The position numbers and the translations under genes are program-made. Below, one piece after another: positions 13,440 through 22,399 of a stretch of 36,609 bases of DNA. Source of the stretch: SIG452 sp045638525 (lineage in GTDB: Bacteria; Bacillota; Clostridia; UMGS1840); contig JAZUBQ010000003.1 in NCBI GenBank assembly GCA_045638525.1, positions 1-36,609 of the forward strand, given 5' to 3'. Position 1 is the first letter of the stretch. Every line of letters begins with the position of its first letter. The notes under the pieces are model-generated. The model was not told the origin of the DNA and did not search any database. It worked only from the letters and a program-made list of their open reading frames with translations.

Positions 13440-15233
13440 TTAATCTTCTTTTTTAGGCATCACACAAGCAATGTTTAAGTCGCTAAGCTGCTTGTCATCT
13501 ACAAAGTCAGGTGCATTGGTCATCAACTCAGATGCGTTTTGCACTTTCGGGAATGCAATAACATCACGGATGGAATCACAACCTGCCATCAGCATACAAA
13601 GTCTGTCCAGACCGTATGCCATACCACCATGCGGCGGAGGACCAAAACGAAATGCATCAATTAAGAAACCAAAACGTTCTTGCGCTGCTTCTTTGGTAAA
13701 ACCGAGCACCTGGAACATTTTTTCTTGAAGCTTGGTGTCAAAAATACGGATACTTCCACCACCGATTTCGTTACCGTTTAATACAATATCGTATGCTTTT
13801 GCACGAACTTCGCCGGGGGCGGTTTCCAATTTATCCAAATCTTCATCCATCGGTGCAGTAAAGGGATGATGTTTTGCCACATAACGATTTTCTTCTTCAT
13901 CAAACTCTAAAAGCGGGAAGTTTACAACCCACAGGAAGGAGAAGGAATTTTCATCGTAAAGTTCAAATTTTTTCGCCAAATCGCAACGCAAGCTTCCTAA
14001 AACGGTGTATACTACATCAGTTTTGTCTGCAACAATTAAAATAATGTCGCCGGGCTTCGCATTTGCTTTGGTTAAGATGCGATTCATCTGTTCATCATTC
14101 ATAAATTTGGCAATGGGAGATTTCACGCCATCTTCATTAACAATGATGTATGCCAGACCTTTACCGCCATAGGTTTTCACCAACTCACCCAATGCATCAA
14201 TTTCTTTTCTGGAGAGTTTTGCTCCCATACCTTCACCATTGATACATTTAACGCTTCCGCCATTTGCCAAAGCATTGGAGAATACGGTAAATTCGATGTC
14301 TTTCACTTCTTCGGACAAGTCTACCAGTTCCAGCCCAAAACGGTTGTCAGGTTTATCACAGCCGTAACGTTCCATTGCTTCTTTATAGTCCATTCTCATA
14401 AAGGGAGTCTGAATGTCCAAGTCTAAAACTTCCTTGAAAACTCTTTTCAAAAATCCTTCGTTCATTGCAATAACGTCATCCATTTCCACGAAAGACATTT
14501 CCAAGTCAATCTGGGTAAATTCCGGCTGACGGTCTGCTCTTAAGTCTTCATCACGGAAGCATCTTGCAATCTGAATGTATCTGTCAAAACCGGATAACAT
14601 CAGAAGCTGTTTGTAAAGCTGAGGAGACTGAGGCAGTGCGTAGAATTTTTCAGGATGCACACGGCTGGGCACCAGATAGTCTCTTGCCCCTTCGGGAGTG
14701 GATTTGGTTAAGTAAGGAGTTTCAATTTCCAAAAAGCCGTTTTCATCATAGTAGTCTCTTGCAATTTTTGCAATTTTGTGACGCATGATGATGTTCTTCT
14801 GCATTTCAGGACGACGCAAATCCAGATAACGATATTTCAATTTAATCTGGTCATTTGCTTCCACGTCAGATGCAATAACAAAGGGAGTGGGTTCAGAAAC
14901 AGAAAGAACTCTCAGTTCTTCTGCCACAATTTCAATTTCCCCTGTTTTGATGTTTTTGTTGAAAGCACCGCTTCTCTGACGAACGGTACCGGTTACAGCA
15001 ATTACATATTCATTGTGAACACCTTTTGCTTTATTCAAAAGCTCTACGTTGATGGTTTCATCAAACACAATCTGAACTAAACCGGTTCTGTCACGAAGGT
15101 CGATAAATACCAGCGAACCGATGTCTCTTTGTTTATTCACCCAACCTGCAACCGAAACGATTTTTCCGATCGAAGAAGAATCGAAATCGTTTGCGTAGTT
15201 GGTACGTTTAAATCCTTGTAAAGTTTCTGCCAT
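13440..15233 (-). CDS. aspS: Aspartate-tRNA ligase, bacterial type
   Basis: AspRS charges tRNA-Asp with aspartate using ATP. The 597-residue product is the bacterial class II form: an N-terminal OB-fold anticodon domain (IVSVAGWVNKQRDIGSLVFIDLRDRTGLVQ), motif 1 (FLEIETPYLTKSTPEGARDYLVPSR), motif 2 (YIQIARCFRDEDLRADRQPEFTQIDLEMSF), the bacteria-specific GAD insertion (about residues 280-420), and motif 3 (GGMAYGLDRLCMLMAG). Length is as expected. It follows hisS by 19 nt with an AAAGGA site, the pairing usual in Firmicutes. I cannot tell from the sequence whether it is discriminating (Asp only) or also charges tRNA-Asn. Confidence 0.97.
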   Translation of the reverse strand: MAETLQGFKRTNYANDFDSSSIGKIVSVAGWVNKQRDIGSLVFIDLRDRTGLVQIVFDETINVELLNKAKGVHNEYVIAVTGTVRQRSGAFNKNIKTGEIEIVAEELRVLSVSEPTPFVIASDVEANDQIKLKYRYLDLRRPEMQKNIIMRHKIAKIARDYYDENGFLEIETPYLTKSTPEGARDYLVPSRVHPEKFYALPQSPQLYKQLLMLSGFDRYIQIARCFRDEDLRADRQPEFTQIDLEMSFVEMDDVIAMNEGFLKRVFKEVLDLDIQTPFMRMDYKEAMERYGCDKPDNRFGLELVDLSEEVKDIEFTVFSNALANGGSVKCINGEGMGAKLSRKEIDALGELVKTYGGKGLAYIIVNEDGVKSPIAKFMNDEQMNRILTKANAKPGDIILIVADKTDVVYTVLGSLRCDLAKKFELYDENSFSFLWVVNFPLLEFDEEENRYVAKHHPFTAPMDEDLDKLETAPGEVRAKAYDIVLNGNEIGGGSIRIFDTKLQEKMFQVLGFTKEAAQERFGFLIDAFRFGPPPHGGMAYGLDRLCMLMAGCDSIRDVIAFPKVQNASELMTNAPDFVDDKQLSDLNIACVMPKKED

Positions 15234-15252
15234 TGTCTTTCATCCTTTCTCA

Positions 15253-16515
15253 CTATTCTTCGGTGGTTGCCGAAAGAATTTCTGCAATTTGTTCCAATGC
15301 AACCGTCAAAACTTCACCGGTTTGCATATTTTTCAGTTGATATTGGTTGGCGGAAACTTCGTCATCCCCCAACACGATGGTATAATGTGCACCGATTTTA
15401 TCGGCATATTTCATTTGTGCTTTCACCGAACGGCAATTAATGTCATATTCCGCAGAAATTCCCTGACTTCTTAAATCCGAAACCAGCTTCCACGCAACTT
15501 TTTTCGCATCGTCTCCAATGGGAATCAACAAAATTTCCGGAGTGGCATCCGAAACGGGAATGGTGTCGCCCAAAAGCAGAAGCAATCGTTCCAATCCCAT
15601 CGCAAATCCGATACCGGGTGCATCGTTTCCGCCCAAGTCTGCAATCAAACCGTCGTATCTTCCGCCACCAAGCACCGTACCCTGGGCGCCGATGTTTTCG
15701 GACACAAATTCAAATACGGTTTTGGAATAGTAGTCCAATCCACGGACAATTCCTTTATCAATTTTGTAAGAAACTCCAACGGTATCCAAAATGTTGGTCA
15801 CTTCTTCAAAATGGTTTTTACAATCTTCACAAACGCTGTCAAAAATGGTGGGCGCATCCGCAATCAAAGACTGACACACTTCCGATTTACAGTCAAAAAT
15901 TCGCATGGGATTTTTGCCAAGACGTTCCTGACAAGTTTCGCAAAGAGAATCTTTTTTTGCTTCCAGATAGGCTTTTAACTTTTCGTTATATGCCTTACGA
16001 CATTCTTTACAACCGATGTTATTTAAATTCAAAGTAATATTTCCAATATTAAAACGCTTGAAAATTTCGTTCCCGAATAAAATTGCTTCCGCATCTGCCA
16101 ATGCAGTGGTAGTTCCCAACATTTCGATGCCGAACTGATGAAACTCACGAAGTCTGCCTGCCTGCGGTTTTTCATAACGGAAGCAGGAAATCAGATACCA
16201 GAGTTTTAAAGGAAGAACCCCTGCATAGAGACCGTGTTCCACAAAGCTTCTTGCAATCCCTGCAGTTCCTTCGGGACGAAGGGTGATACTTCTGCCGCCC
16301 TTATCCAAAAAAGTATACATTTCTTTGGTAACCACGTCGGTGGTATCTCCAACCCCGCGGGCAAACACCTCGGTTGATTCAAAGGTGGGGGTTCTGAGTT
16401 CTTTAAAGTTAAAATCTTTTGCAATCTGCTTTAGCACAGATTCCACGTACTGCCATTGATAGCTTTCAGATGGCAGTACATCTTTGGTTCCTTTTGGAGC
16501 GCTTAATTTTGCCAT
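15253..16515 (-). CDS. hisS: Histidine-tRNA ligase
   Basis: HisRS charges tRNA-His. The 420-residue product has class II motif 1 near FKELRTPTFESTEVFARGVGDTTDVV, motif 2 in SITLRPEGTAGIARSF and FRYEKPQAGRLREFHQFGIEMLG, the histidine-binding LDYYSKTVFEF segment, and motif 3 in GIGFAMGLERLLLLLG. A C-terminal anticodon-binding domain follows. An insertion of about 70 residues carries several Cys pairs (CKEC, CETC, CEDC), which could bind zinc. It begins 23 nt after lon. No T-box leader fits in that gap, so it is transcribed with lon. Confidence 0.96.
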   Translation of the reverse strand: MAKLSAPKGTKDVLPSESYQWQYVESVLKQIAKDFNFKELRTPTFESTEVFARGVGDTTDVVTKEMYTFLDKGGRSITLRPEGTAGIARSFVEHGLYAGVLPLKLWYLISCFRYEKPQAGRLREFHQFGIEMLGTTTALADAEAILFGNEIFKRFNIGNITLNLNNIGCKECRKAYNEKLKAYLEAKKDSLCETCQERLGKNPMRIFDCKSEVCQSLIADAPTIFDSVCEDCKNHFEEVTNILDTVGVSYKIDKGIVRGLDYYSKTVFEFVSENIGAQGTVLGGGRYDGLIADLGGNDAPGIGFAMGLERLLLLLGDTIPVSDATPEILLIPIGDDAKKVAWKLVSDLRSQGISAEYDINCRSVKAQMKYADKIGAHYTIVLGDDEVSANQYQLKNMQTGEVLTVALEQIAEILSATTEE

Positions 16516-16538
16516 GAACTTATGCGTCCTTTCTTTTT

Positions 16539-18959
16539 CTATATTTTGTTCTCGTATACATTATAAGATGAGTAGGTATCCTCTGACAAGCCGAGATATT
16601 CCTCCTCTTTGGGAAGCAATGCAATCTCCAGCACTTCCCCAAATTCCGACACACACATAAAGTTGAAATCGGAAATAATTTCTTTTGGAATTTCTTCCAA
16701 ATCTTTTTCATTTTCTTTGGGAATAATAATATCAAACACACCTGCCCGATGTGCAGAAATCGCTTTTTCCTTCAGTCCGCCGATGGGAAGCACTTTCCCA
16801 CGAATGGAAATTTCACCGGTCATTGCCACATCGTTTCGGATTTTTCTTCCGGTTAAGGCAGAAGTGACCGCCAGAGCAATGGTGATTCCGGCAGAGGGTC
16901 CATCCTTCGGAGTCGCTCCGTCCGGAAAATGAATGTGAATATCTTTGGTTTTATAAAAATCTTTTTCCAATCCCAAGGAATCTGAAATGGAACGAATGTG
17001 TGCCAAAGCAATTCGAGTGGATTCCTTCATCACATCACCCAGACTGCCGGTTGCTTCAATTTTTCCGGTACCGTCCAATGCAACTGCTTCGCAAAAGAGG
17101 GTATCTCCCCCTGCAGCCGTCCAGGCAAGTCCCATAGCTGCGCCCACTTCAGGGAACTGATTTTTCGGATCAACACTGTATTTTTTCTTGCCCAAATAAG
17201 TTTCTAAATTATCTGCCGTTACGGTAATGGATTTTTTCTCTGAAATAAGAAGTTCTTTTTCGATTTTCCGAATCAATGTCACAATGGTACGTTCCAGACG
17301 GCGAACTCCGGCTTCTCTCACATAGTAATCAATCATACTGTAAATTGCGCTGTCTTTCAGTTGTACCGTTTTTTTGGTGATGTTATGCTCCTGATATTGT
17401 TTTTTTACAAGATAGTCAGTTGCAATGCGATATTTTTCATAACGGGTATAGCCGGATAATTCAATCACTTCCATACGATCCAGAAGTGGACCGGGAATGG
17501 TGTCCAGACTGTTAGCGGTAGTGATAAAAAGCACTTCCGACAAATCAAACGGCAAATCCACATAATGATCGGTAAAGGTGTTATTTTGTTCTTTATCCAA
17601 CGCTTCCAGCAATGCACTGGCAGGATCGCCTCGCATATCTTTGCCCAATTTATCAATTTCGTCCAATAAAATCAGCGGATTTTTTACTCCAGCGGTTCGG
17701 ATGGCAGCCATAATTTTACCGGGCATCGCTCCCACATAGGTACGTCTGTGTCCACGGATTTCCGCTTCGTCATGCACACCGCCCAAAGACATTCTCTGAT
17801 ACTTTCTGCCAATGGCATCTGCAATGGATTTTACGATGGAGGTTTTCCCGACACCGGGAGGTCCAACCAGACATAAAATTTGAGATTTGATTTGGGGATT
17901 GAATTTTTTTGCCGCCAGATATTCCACCAGCTTTTCTTTCACCTTATCCAGACCATAGTGGTCAGAATCCAGTTTTCGGATACATTTTTTGATGTCGATA
18001 TTTTCTTTGGTGGTTTTATTCCACGGCAGATCAAACACGGTGTCCAGATAATTTCTTTCCACCATAGTTTCCTGCGCATGAGGATGCATTTTTTTATAGC
18101 GGTTAATTTGCTTAAACAGCTTCTCATACGACTCTTTGGAAAGAATGGGATGAAGCTTTTCCAATTTGCGATAATATTCATCCGCTTCGGAATGAAGATC
18201 TTCTTCCTCCCCAAGCTCTTCCTGAATGGCACGAATCTGCTCACGAAGGTAATACTCCTTCTGATTTTTGTCAATCTGCGTTTTTACTTTTGCCTGAATG
18301 TCAATTTCCAACTGCAACAAATCAATTTCGGCAGTCAGAATCTTAATCAGCTCAACCACTCGTTTTTTAGGGTCTAAAATTTCCAGCAGATACTGTTTAT
18401 CATCATAATCAATAAACAAACTTCCGCAGATGATATCGGTGAGTTTTTCAATATCGCCGGTAGACACAATTCCACCCATCACATCGGGTGATATTCTGCC
18501 AACCAGTTTGAAATATTCTCCGTAGACATCCTTTAACGAACGAATATGCGCTTCCAGTTGTTTGGATTTTCTCACGGGGCGACGACGGGCACAGCGTTTC
18601 ACCTGAGAAAACAAAATGCCGTCTTTTTCATAAACCGCAAGACTTTCTCCGCGAATACGGGCATCCACCAACACTCGAACACAATGGTTGGGAAGGCGGA
18701 GCAACTGTTTTACTTTAGCGATGGTGCCAATCCGATAAAAGTCGCCTTCTTTCGGATGTTCCACCGACGGATCAGTCTGAGCCAACAGTAACACAGGCTG
18801 ATTGTGCTGCATTGCATACTCAATGGCATCCACAGAAATTTTCCGTTGTGCATCCAGATGCATTACAGTGTAAGGAAAAATGGAAACTCCCCGTAAGGGC
18901 AACACCGGAATTTCTTCGGTGATAATTTCCTCTATCAACTTATGGTTTTCTTGTGTCAT
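16539..18959 (-). CDS. lon: ATP-dependent protease Lon (LonA)
   Basis: Lon degrades misfolded and some regulatory proteins in the cytosol. The 806-residue product has the N-terminal substrate-binding domain (IPVLPLRGVSIFPYTVMHLD), a long coiled-coil region, the AAA+ module with Walker A GPPGVGKTS and Walker B LILLDEID, and the protease domain with the catalytic Ser in KDGPSAGIT and Lys in GGLKEKAISAHRAG. ATG at 18959 is preferred: GAGGAG lies 9 nt upstream. An in-frame ATG at 19046 would add 29 unlike residues without a binding site. It is unusual that lon leads the hisS-aspS operon. Confidence 0.96.
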   Translation of the reverse strand: MTQENHKLIEEIITEEIPVLPLRGVSIFPYTVMHLDAQRKISVDAIEYAMQHNQPVLLLAQTDPSVEHPKEGDFYRIGTIAKVKQLLRLPNHCVRVLVDARIRGESLAVYEKDGILFSQVKRCARRRPVRKSKQLEAHIRSLKDVYGEYFKLVGRISPDVMGGIVSTGDIEKLTDIICGSLFIDYDDKQYLLEILDPKKRVVELIKILTAEIDLLQLEIDIQAKVKTQIDKNQKEYYLREQIRAIQEELGEEEDLHSEADEYYRKLEKLHPILSKESYEKLFKQINRYKKMHPHAQETMVERNYLDTVFDLPWNKTTKENIDIKKCIRKLDSDHYGLDKVKEKLVEYLAAKKFNPQIKSQILCLVGPPGVGKTSIVKSIADAIGRKYQRMSLGGVHDEAEIRGHRRTYVGAMPGKIMAAIRTAGVKNPLILLDEIDKLGKDMRGDPASALLEALDKEQNNTFTDHYVDLPFDLSEVLFITTANSLDTIPGPLLDRMEVIELSGYTRYEKYRIATDYLVKKQYQEHNITKKTVQLKDSAIYSMIDYYVREAGVRRLERTIVTLIRKIEKELLISEKKSITVTADNLETYLGKKKYSVDPKNQFPEVGAAMGLAWTAAGGDTLFCEAVALDGTGKIEATGSLGDVMKESTRIALAHIRSISDSLGLEKDFYKTKDIHIHFPDGATPKDGPSAGITIALAVTSALTGRKIRNDVAMTGEISIRGKVLPIGGLKEKAISAHRAGVFDIIIPKENEKDLEEIPKEIISDFNFMCVSEFGEVLEIALLPKEEEYLGLSEDTYSSYNVYENKI

Positions 18960-19064
18960 AGAAACAAACTCCTCTTTTGGACCAATCGAATCTGAGAAAT
19001 TAGGGATACGCACCCAAATCTTGTGCGTATATTTCTTAATGGTCATACATATACATTAAATAAT

Positions 19065-19093
19065 ATTATACAACAACTTATTAAAAAAAGCAA
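19065..19093 (-). promoter_or_regulatory. Promoter of the lon operon
   Basis: The promoter reads TTGCTT (19088-19093), 17-bp spacer, TATAAT (19065-19070) on the minus strand. No CIRCE or CtsR heat-shock operator was seen around it. The predicted mRNA has about 100 nt before the lon start. Confidence 0.72.
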
Positions 19094-19174
19094 GTAAAAT
19101 TTTAAGCTTTTGAAAAACTCGTTTCACTGTGACATCCGACATAGAATCAAACACAGAAAGAAGGCTTCTCTTTG

Positions 19175-20143
19175 ATGAAAAAAAGACTGTTTTTCCCTCT
19201 GCTTTGGCTTGTGGGTTTCTTCCTTTTTTTATGGTTGGCCGTTGCCTGCTTTGGCTTTTTCGGGAAAGATTATTTTGCTACCGAAAAAACTCCTTCCGCT
19301 CCCTTAACCCCTTTACCGAAAACCGTTACGTTACTGCATAACGGAACCATTGCTTCCTTGCCGTTGGAAGAATATCTGTATGGAGTGGTGGCAGCTGAAA
19401 TGCCCGCATCCTTTGAATCAGAAGCCCTAAAAGCACAGGCAGTTGCCGCAAGAACCTACACCGTAAACCGTTCTTTGCATCCAAATGCCGACCATCCCGA
19501 TGCCAATGTATGTTCCCAATCTTCCCACTGCAAAGCCTATTTCACACCTGAGGAACTGACACAAAAATTCCAAAACGAACCAAAACTCCTCAAGAAAATT
19601 CAATCTGCCGTGGATGATACAACATCGCAAATCATCGTATACAACGGCGAACCTATCTCCGCTGTGTTTCATTCCACATCAAGCGGAATGACAGAAAATG
19701 CGGAAGATGTCTGGGGAAATGAAGTTCCGTATTTGTTGTCTGTTATTTCACAAGGGGAAGAAGCATCTCCCCGTTATTCGGAAACCAAACATTTTACCGT
19801 AGAAGAATTTTGTCAGGCAATTAACAAAGGGGAAAAACAGGTATCTTTTTCCGACACTCCCTCTGCCTGGTTTTCCGATTGGTCCAAAAATGAATCCGGA
19901 AGCACGAAAAGCCTTAATATCTGCGGAACTTCATTTTCCGGAACCGAACTTCGTTCTCTTTTGGGACTGCGTTCCACCAACTTTGAAATCTCGGTTTCTG
20001 ACACAATAACCGTCACCACCAAAGGCAACGGTCACGGCGTGGGAATGAGTCAATACGGCGCTAACGATATGGCAAAACGAGGATACAATTACGTGGAAAT
20101 TTTAAAAAAATACTATACAGGGGTAGAAATTGCCAACCAATAA
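19175..20143 (+). CDS. spoIID: Stage II sporulation protein D
   Basis: SpoIID is a lytic transglycosylase of the DMP complex that thins septal peptidoglycan during engulfment in the mother cell. The 322-residue product has one N-terminal membrane segment (about residues 8-28) and the SpoIID domain: LPLEEYLYGVVAAEMPASFE with the presumed catalytic E75, ALKAQAVAARTY, AVFHSTSSGMTENAEDVWG, and a C-terminal GNGHGVGMSQYGANDMAKRGYNY. ATG is preferred over a TTG one codon earlier. An AGAAGG site precedes it. spoIIQ follows 67 nt later. An ACATAGAAT motif at 19139 resembles a sigma-E -10 box. Confidence 0.93.
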   Translation: MKKRLFFPLLWLVGFFLFLWLAVACFGFFGKDYFATEKTPSAPLTPLPKTVTLLHNGTIASLPLEEYLYGVVAAEMPASFESEALKAQAVAARTYTVNRSLHPNADHPDANVCSQSSHCKAYFTPEELTQKFQNEPKLLKKIQSAVDDTTSQIIVYNGEPISAVFHSTSSGMTENAEDVWGNEVPYLLSVISQGEEASPRYSETKHFTVEEFCQAINKGEKQVSFSDTPSAWFSDWSKNESGSTKSLNICGTSFSGTELRSLLGLRSTNFEISVSDTITVTTKGNGHGVGMSQYGANDMAKRGYNYVEILKKYYTGVEIANQ

Positions 20144-20210
20144 AGGTATAGCACCGACACTCTTCGGGCATACTTCCTTTAGAATCCATAAAAAAGGAAG
20201 GAAACAAGCT

Positions 20211-20912
20211 ATGAAAAAAAGAAAAAGTCCACTCATATTACTTAGTATTTTAGGTGTGGTAATCACCTTATCTTTTGTGGCAGGAAACACTTTATCAACC
20301 CATCACCAAAAAGAATTTTCACAAATCACAAATCAAAGCATCATCGCTCCCACCACAGCTCCCAAAACCACAGCAAAACCAACCCCAACCCCCACATCCA
20401 AACCCACACCAACACCCGTTACTACGGTTACGACAACGCCAAAACCAACCCCCACTCCTATCCCGCAACCAACTCCGGTTGTATTGGTACTTCCTGCAAC
20501 AGGTGCTGAAATTGTGGGAGAATACAGCGGTGAAGTTTTAGTATTTCACCAGACTTACAATGACTATCGGGCACACACGGGACTTGATTTTGCAGGAGAA
20601 AAAAACACCCCGGTTTGTGCTGTGGCAGACGGCATCATCAAAAAAAACTATTTTGATTATGAACACGGCTACACCATTGAAATTGAACACAATGACAATC
20701 TGACAAGCATCTATCAGAACCTTTCCAGCGACAAAATGGCTCAGGTGGGACAAGTGGTGCGACAAGGCGATGTCATCGGCGGAATGGGTGACACGGGAAT
20801 TTCAGAAAGTCATCTTCCCTATCACCTTCATTTCGAACTGAAAAATGAAGGTGTAGCGATAAATCCCCGTGAGTATTTTGAAGCCTCCATGACATACGAT
20901 ATTGCAAATTGA
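20211..20912 (+). CDS. spoIIQ: SpoIIQ-like M23-fold sporulation protein
   Basis: SpoIIQ is a forespore membrane protein that pairs with SpoIIIAH to form the channel between forespore and mother cell. The 233-residue product has an N-terminal membrane segment (about 8-26), a Pro/Thr-rich linker of PTPT repeats (about 47-90), and a LytM/M23 domain. Zinc ligands H122 and D126 (HTGLD) and H207 (HLHF) are present, but the YxHL motif reads YQNL (168-171), so the catalytic His is replaced by Asn and activity is doubtful. Position right after spoIID matches clostridia. It could also be a generic M23 protein; context favours SpoIIQ. Confidence 0.82.
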   Translation: MKKRKSPLILLSILGVVITLSFVAGNTLSTHHQKEFSQITNQSIIAPTTAPKTTAKPTPTPTSKPTPTPVTTVTTTPKPTPTPIPQPTPVVLVLPATGAEIVGEYSGEVLVFHQTYNDYRAHTGLDFAGEKNTPVCAVADGIIKKNYFDYEHGYTIEIEHNDNLTSIYQNLSSDKMAQVGQVVRQGDVIGGMGDTGISESHLPYHLHFELKNEGVAINPREYFEASMTYDIAN

Positions 20913-20932
20913 TACCCCATAATGTAATGGTC

Positions 20933-20973
20933 AAACAGACAGTCGATGTGTTGGCGCAGACTGTCTGTTTTTT
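20933..20973 (+). terminator. Terminator of spoIID-spoIIQ
   Basis: A perfect 12-bp stem (AAACAGACAGTC/GACTGTCTGTTT, 14-nt loop) is followed by T's. It starts 20 nt after the spoIIQ stop. Confidence 0.88.
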
Positions 20974-21066
20974 GGTGGCAGATTACACGAAAAAAAAATT
21001 AAAATCAAAAAAAATTCGTTACAAACAGAGAAAATAAAAAAATCCTCACTTTTTTTCAAAAAAGGT

Positions 21067-21095
21067 TTGCTTTTTTTTTGACAGTGTAGTATAAT
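21067..21095 (+). promoter_or_regulatory. Promoter of fba
   Basis: The promoter reads TTGCTT (21067-21072), 17-bp spacer, TATAAT (21090-21095). A TTGACA at 21078-21083 is only 6 bp from the -10 and cannot serve with it. The surrounding 20974-21066 is very A+T-rich and otherwise empty. Confidence 0.7.
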
Positions 21096-21161
21096 AATCT
21101 TTGATGTAAAAATTTGGATAAAATTTAATCATATATACGAAAATCGAGGAGGATTTTTACT

Positions 21162-22025
21162 ATGTTAGTATCCGCAAGCGAAATGTTAAAAAAAGCAAAA
21201 GAAGGGAAATATGCAGTTGGTCAGTTCAACATCAATAACTTGGAATGGACCAAAGCAATTCTCTTAACTGCACAGGAATGTAACTCCCCTGTTATCTTAG
21301 GTGTTTCCGAAGGTGCAGCAAAATACATGACTGGTTTCAAAACCGTTACCGCTATGGTAAAAGCTATGGTAGAAGATTTAGGCATCACCGTTCCCGTTGC
21401 TCTGCACTTAGACCACGGCAGCTATGACGGTGCAATCAAATGTATCGAAGCAGGTTTCTCTTCCGTAATGTTTGACGGTTCTCACTATGACATTGACGAA
21501 AACATTGCAAAAACCAAAGAAATCATCGCTATGGCAAATGCAAAAGGCATTTCTGTAGAAGCAGAAGTTGGTTCCATCGGCGGCGAAGAAGACGGCGTTG
21601 TTGGTGCAGGTGAAGTTGCAGATCCCGATGAATGTAAAATGATTGCAGATTTAGGCGTTGATATGCTGGCTGCAGGTATCGGTAACATCCACGGTAAATA
21701 TCCCGCAAACTGGGCAGGCTTAAACTTTGAAGCTCTGGATGCTATTCAGCAGAAAACCGGCACTATGCCCTTAGTTCTGCACGGCGGTACCGGTATCCCC
21801 GCAGAAATGATTCAGAAAGCAATTTCTTTAGGTGTTTCCAAAATCAACGTTAACACCGAATGTCAGTTAAGCTTTGCAGAAGCTACCAGAAAATATGTGG
21901 AAGCAGGCAAAGACTTAGAAGGCAAAGGCTTTGACCCCAGAAAACTGTTAGCACCCGGTTTTGAAGCAATCAAAGCTACCGTAAAAGAAAAAATGGAACT
22001 GTTCGGTTCTGTTAACAAAGCGTAA
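21162..22025 (+). CDS. fba: Fructose-bisphosphate aldolase, class II
   Basis: This glycolytic enzyme splits fructose 1,6-bisphosphate into DHAP and glyceraldehyde 3-phosphate using zinc. The 287-residue product shows the N-terminal YAVGQFNINNLEW, the HLDHG motif (D84 acid/base and H85 zinc ligand), the EAEVG segment, GNIHGKYP and LHGGTGIP with the other zinc ligands, and the phosphate-binding SKINVNTE. Length and the short loops match the class II enzymes of Firmicutes. A perfect AGGAGG lies before the ATG. Codon use looks optimised, as expected for a highly expressed gene. It is monocistronic or nearly so, with a terminator right after it. Confidence 0.96.
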   Translation: MLVSASEMLKKAKEGKYAVGQFNINNLEWTKAILLTAQECNSPVILGVSEGAAKYMTGFKTVTAMVKAMVEDLGITVPVALHLDHGSYDGAIKCIEAGFSSVMFDGSHYDIDENIAKTKEIIAMANAKGISVEAEVGSIGGEEDGVVGAGEVADPDECKMIADLGVDMLAAGIGNIHGKYPANWAGLNFEALDAIQQKTGTMPLVLHGGTGIPAEMIQKAISLGVSKINVNTECQLSFAEATRKYVEAGKDLEGKGFDPRKLLAPGFEAIKATVKEKMELFGSVNKA

Positions 22026-22042
22026 TTAAGAGACATAAAAAC

Positions 22043-22076
22043 AGGCACCGAAGAAATCATGTTCGGTGCCTTTGTT
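22043..22076 (+). terminator. Terminator of fba
   Basis: A perfect 10-bp stem (AGGCACCGAA/TTCGGTGCCT, nine-base loop) runs into TTGTTT. It lies 18 nt after the stop and 33 nt before the next gene, which therefore needs read-through or a promoter I could not find. Confidence 0.85.
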
Positions 22077-22108
22077 TATAGAAGAAAGCCTGAAAGGAAC
22101 GATAAACT

Positions 22109-22381
22109 ATGGAAAAAGCAATATTAACCGTTATCGGCAAAGACAGAACCGGTATTATCCACGGTGTTTCCGGTGTATTACTCAATGCAGATATCAACAT
22201 TTTGGATATTTCCCAGACCATTATGCAGGATATGTTCACTATGGTAATGTTGGTAGACATCGCCAATTCCAAAATTGAATTTTCTTCATTAAAGGAAATT
22301 CTTTTCGAAGAAGGCAAACGTTTGGGCGTGGAAATCACCATTTGCCACGAGCAGATTTTCAACTCCATGCACAGAATTTAG
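22109..22381 (+). CDS. ACT-domain protein (UPF0237 type)
   Basis: ACT domains bind small ligands, often amino acids, and act as allosteric sensors. The 90-residue product is a single ACT domain: KAILTVIGKDRTGIIHGVSGVLLNADINILDISQTIM is the canonical beta-alpha-beta start, and a second half with LGVEITICHEQIFNSMHRI ends it. It has no enzymatic domain. It is 18 nt upstream of the UPF0210 gene, and these two are commonly neighbours, which suggests that this domain senses a ligand for its partner. The ligand is unknown. A GAAAGGAA site precedes the ATG. Confidence 0.85.
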   Translation: MEKAILTVIGKDRTGIIHGVSGVLLNADINILDISQTIMQDMFTMVMLVDIANSKIEFSSLKEILFEEGKRLGVEITICHEQIFNSMHRI

Positions 22382-22399
22382 GAAAGGAATTTCTTTGTT

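Noticed and set aside
18960..19046. Longer lon protein starting at 19046
   Set aside because: No ribosome binding site, and the 29 extra residues do not look like a Lon N-terminus; the ATG at 18959 has GAGGAG.
16539..19174. Heat-shock control (CIRCE or CtsR sites) of lon
   Set aside because: No matching inverted or direct repeats near the lon promoter.
20357..20479. DNA tandem repeat in the Pro/Thr-rich linker of spoIIQ
   Set aside because: It is an in-frame low-complexity coding linker, common in membrane-anchored wall proteins, not a separate repeat element.
21078..21083. TTGACA as the -35 box of fba
   Set aside because: Only 6 bp from the TATAAT; TTGCTT at 21067 gives 17 bp.
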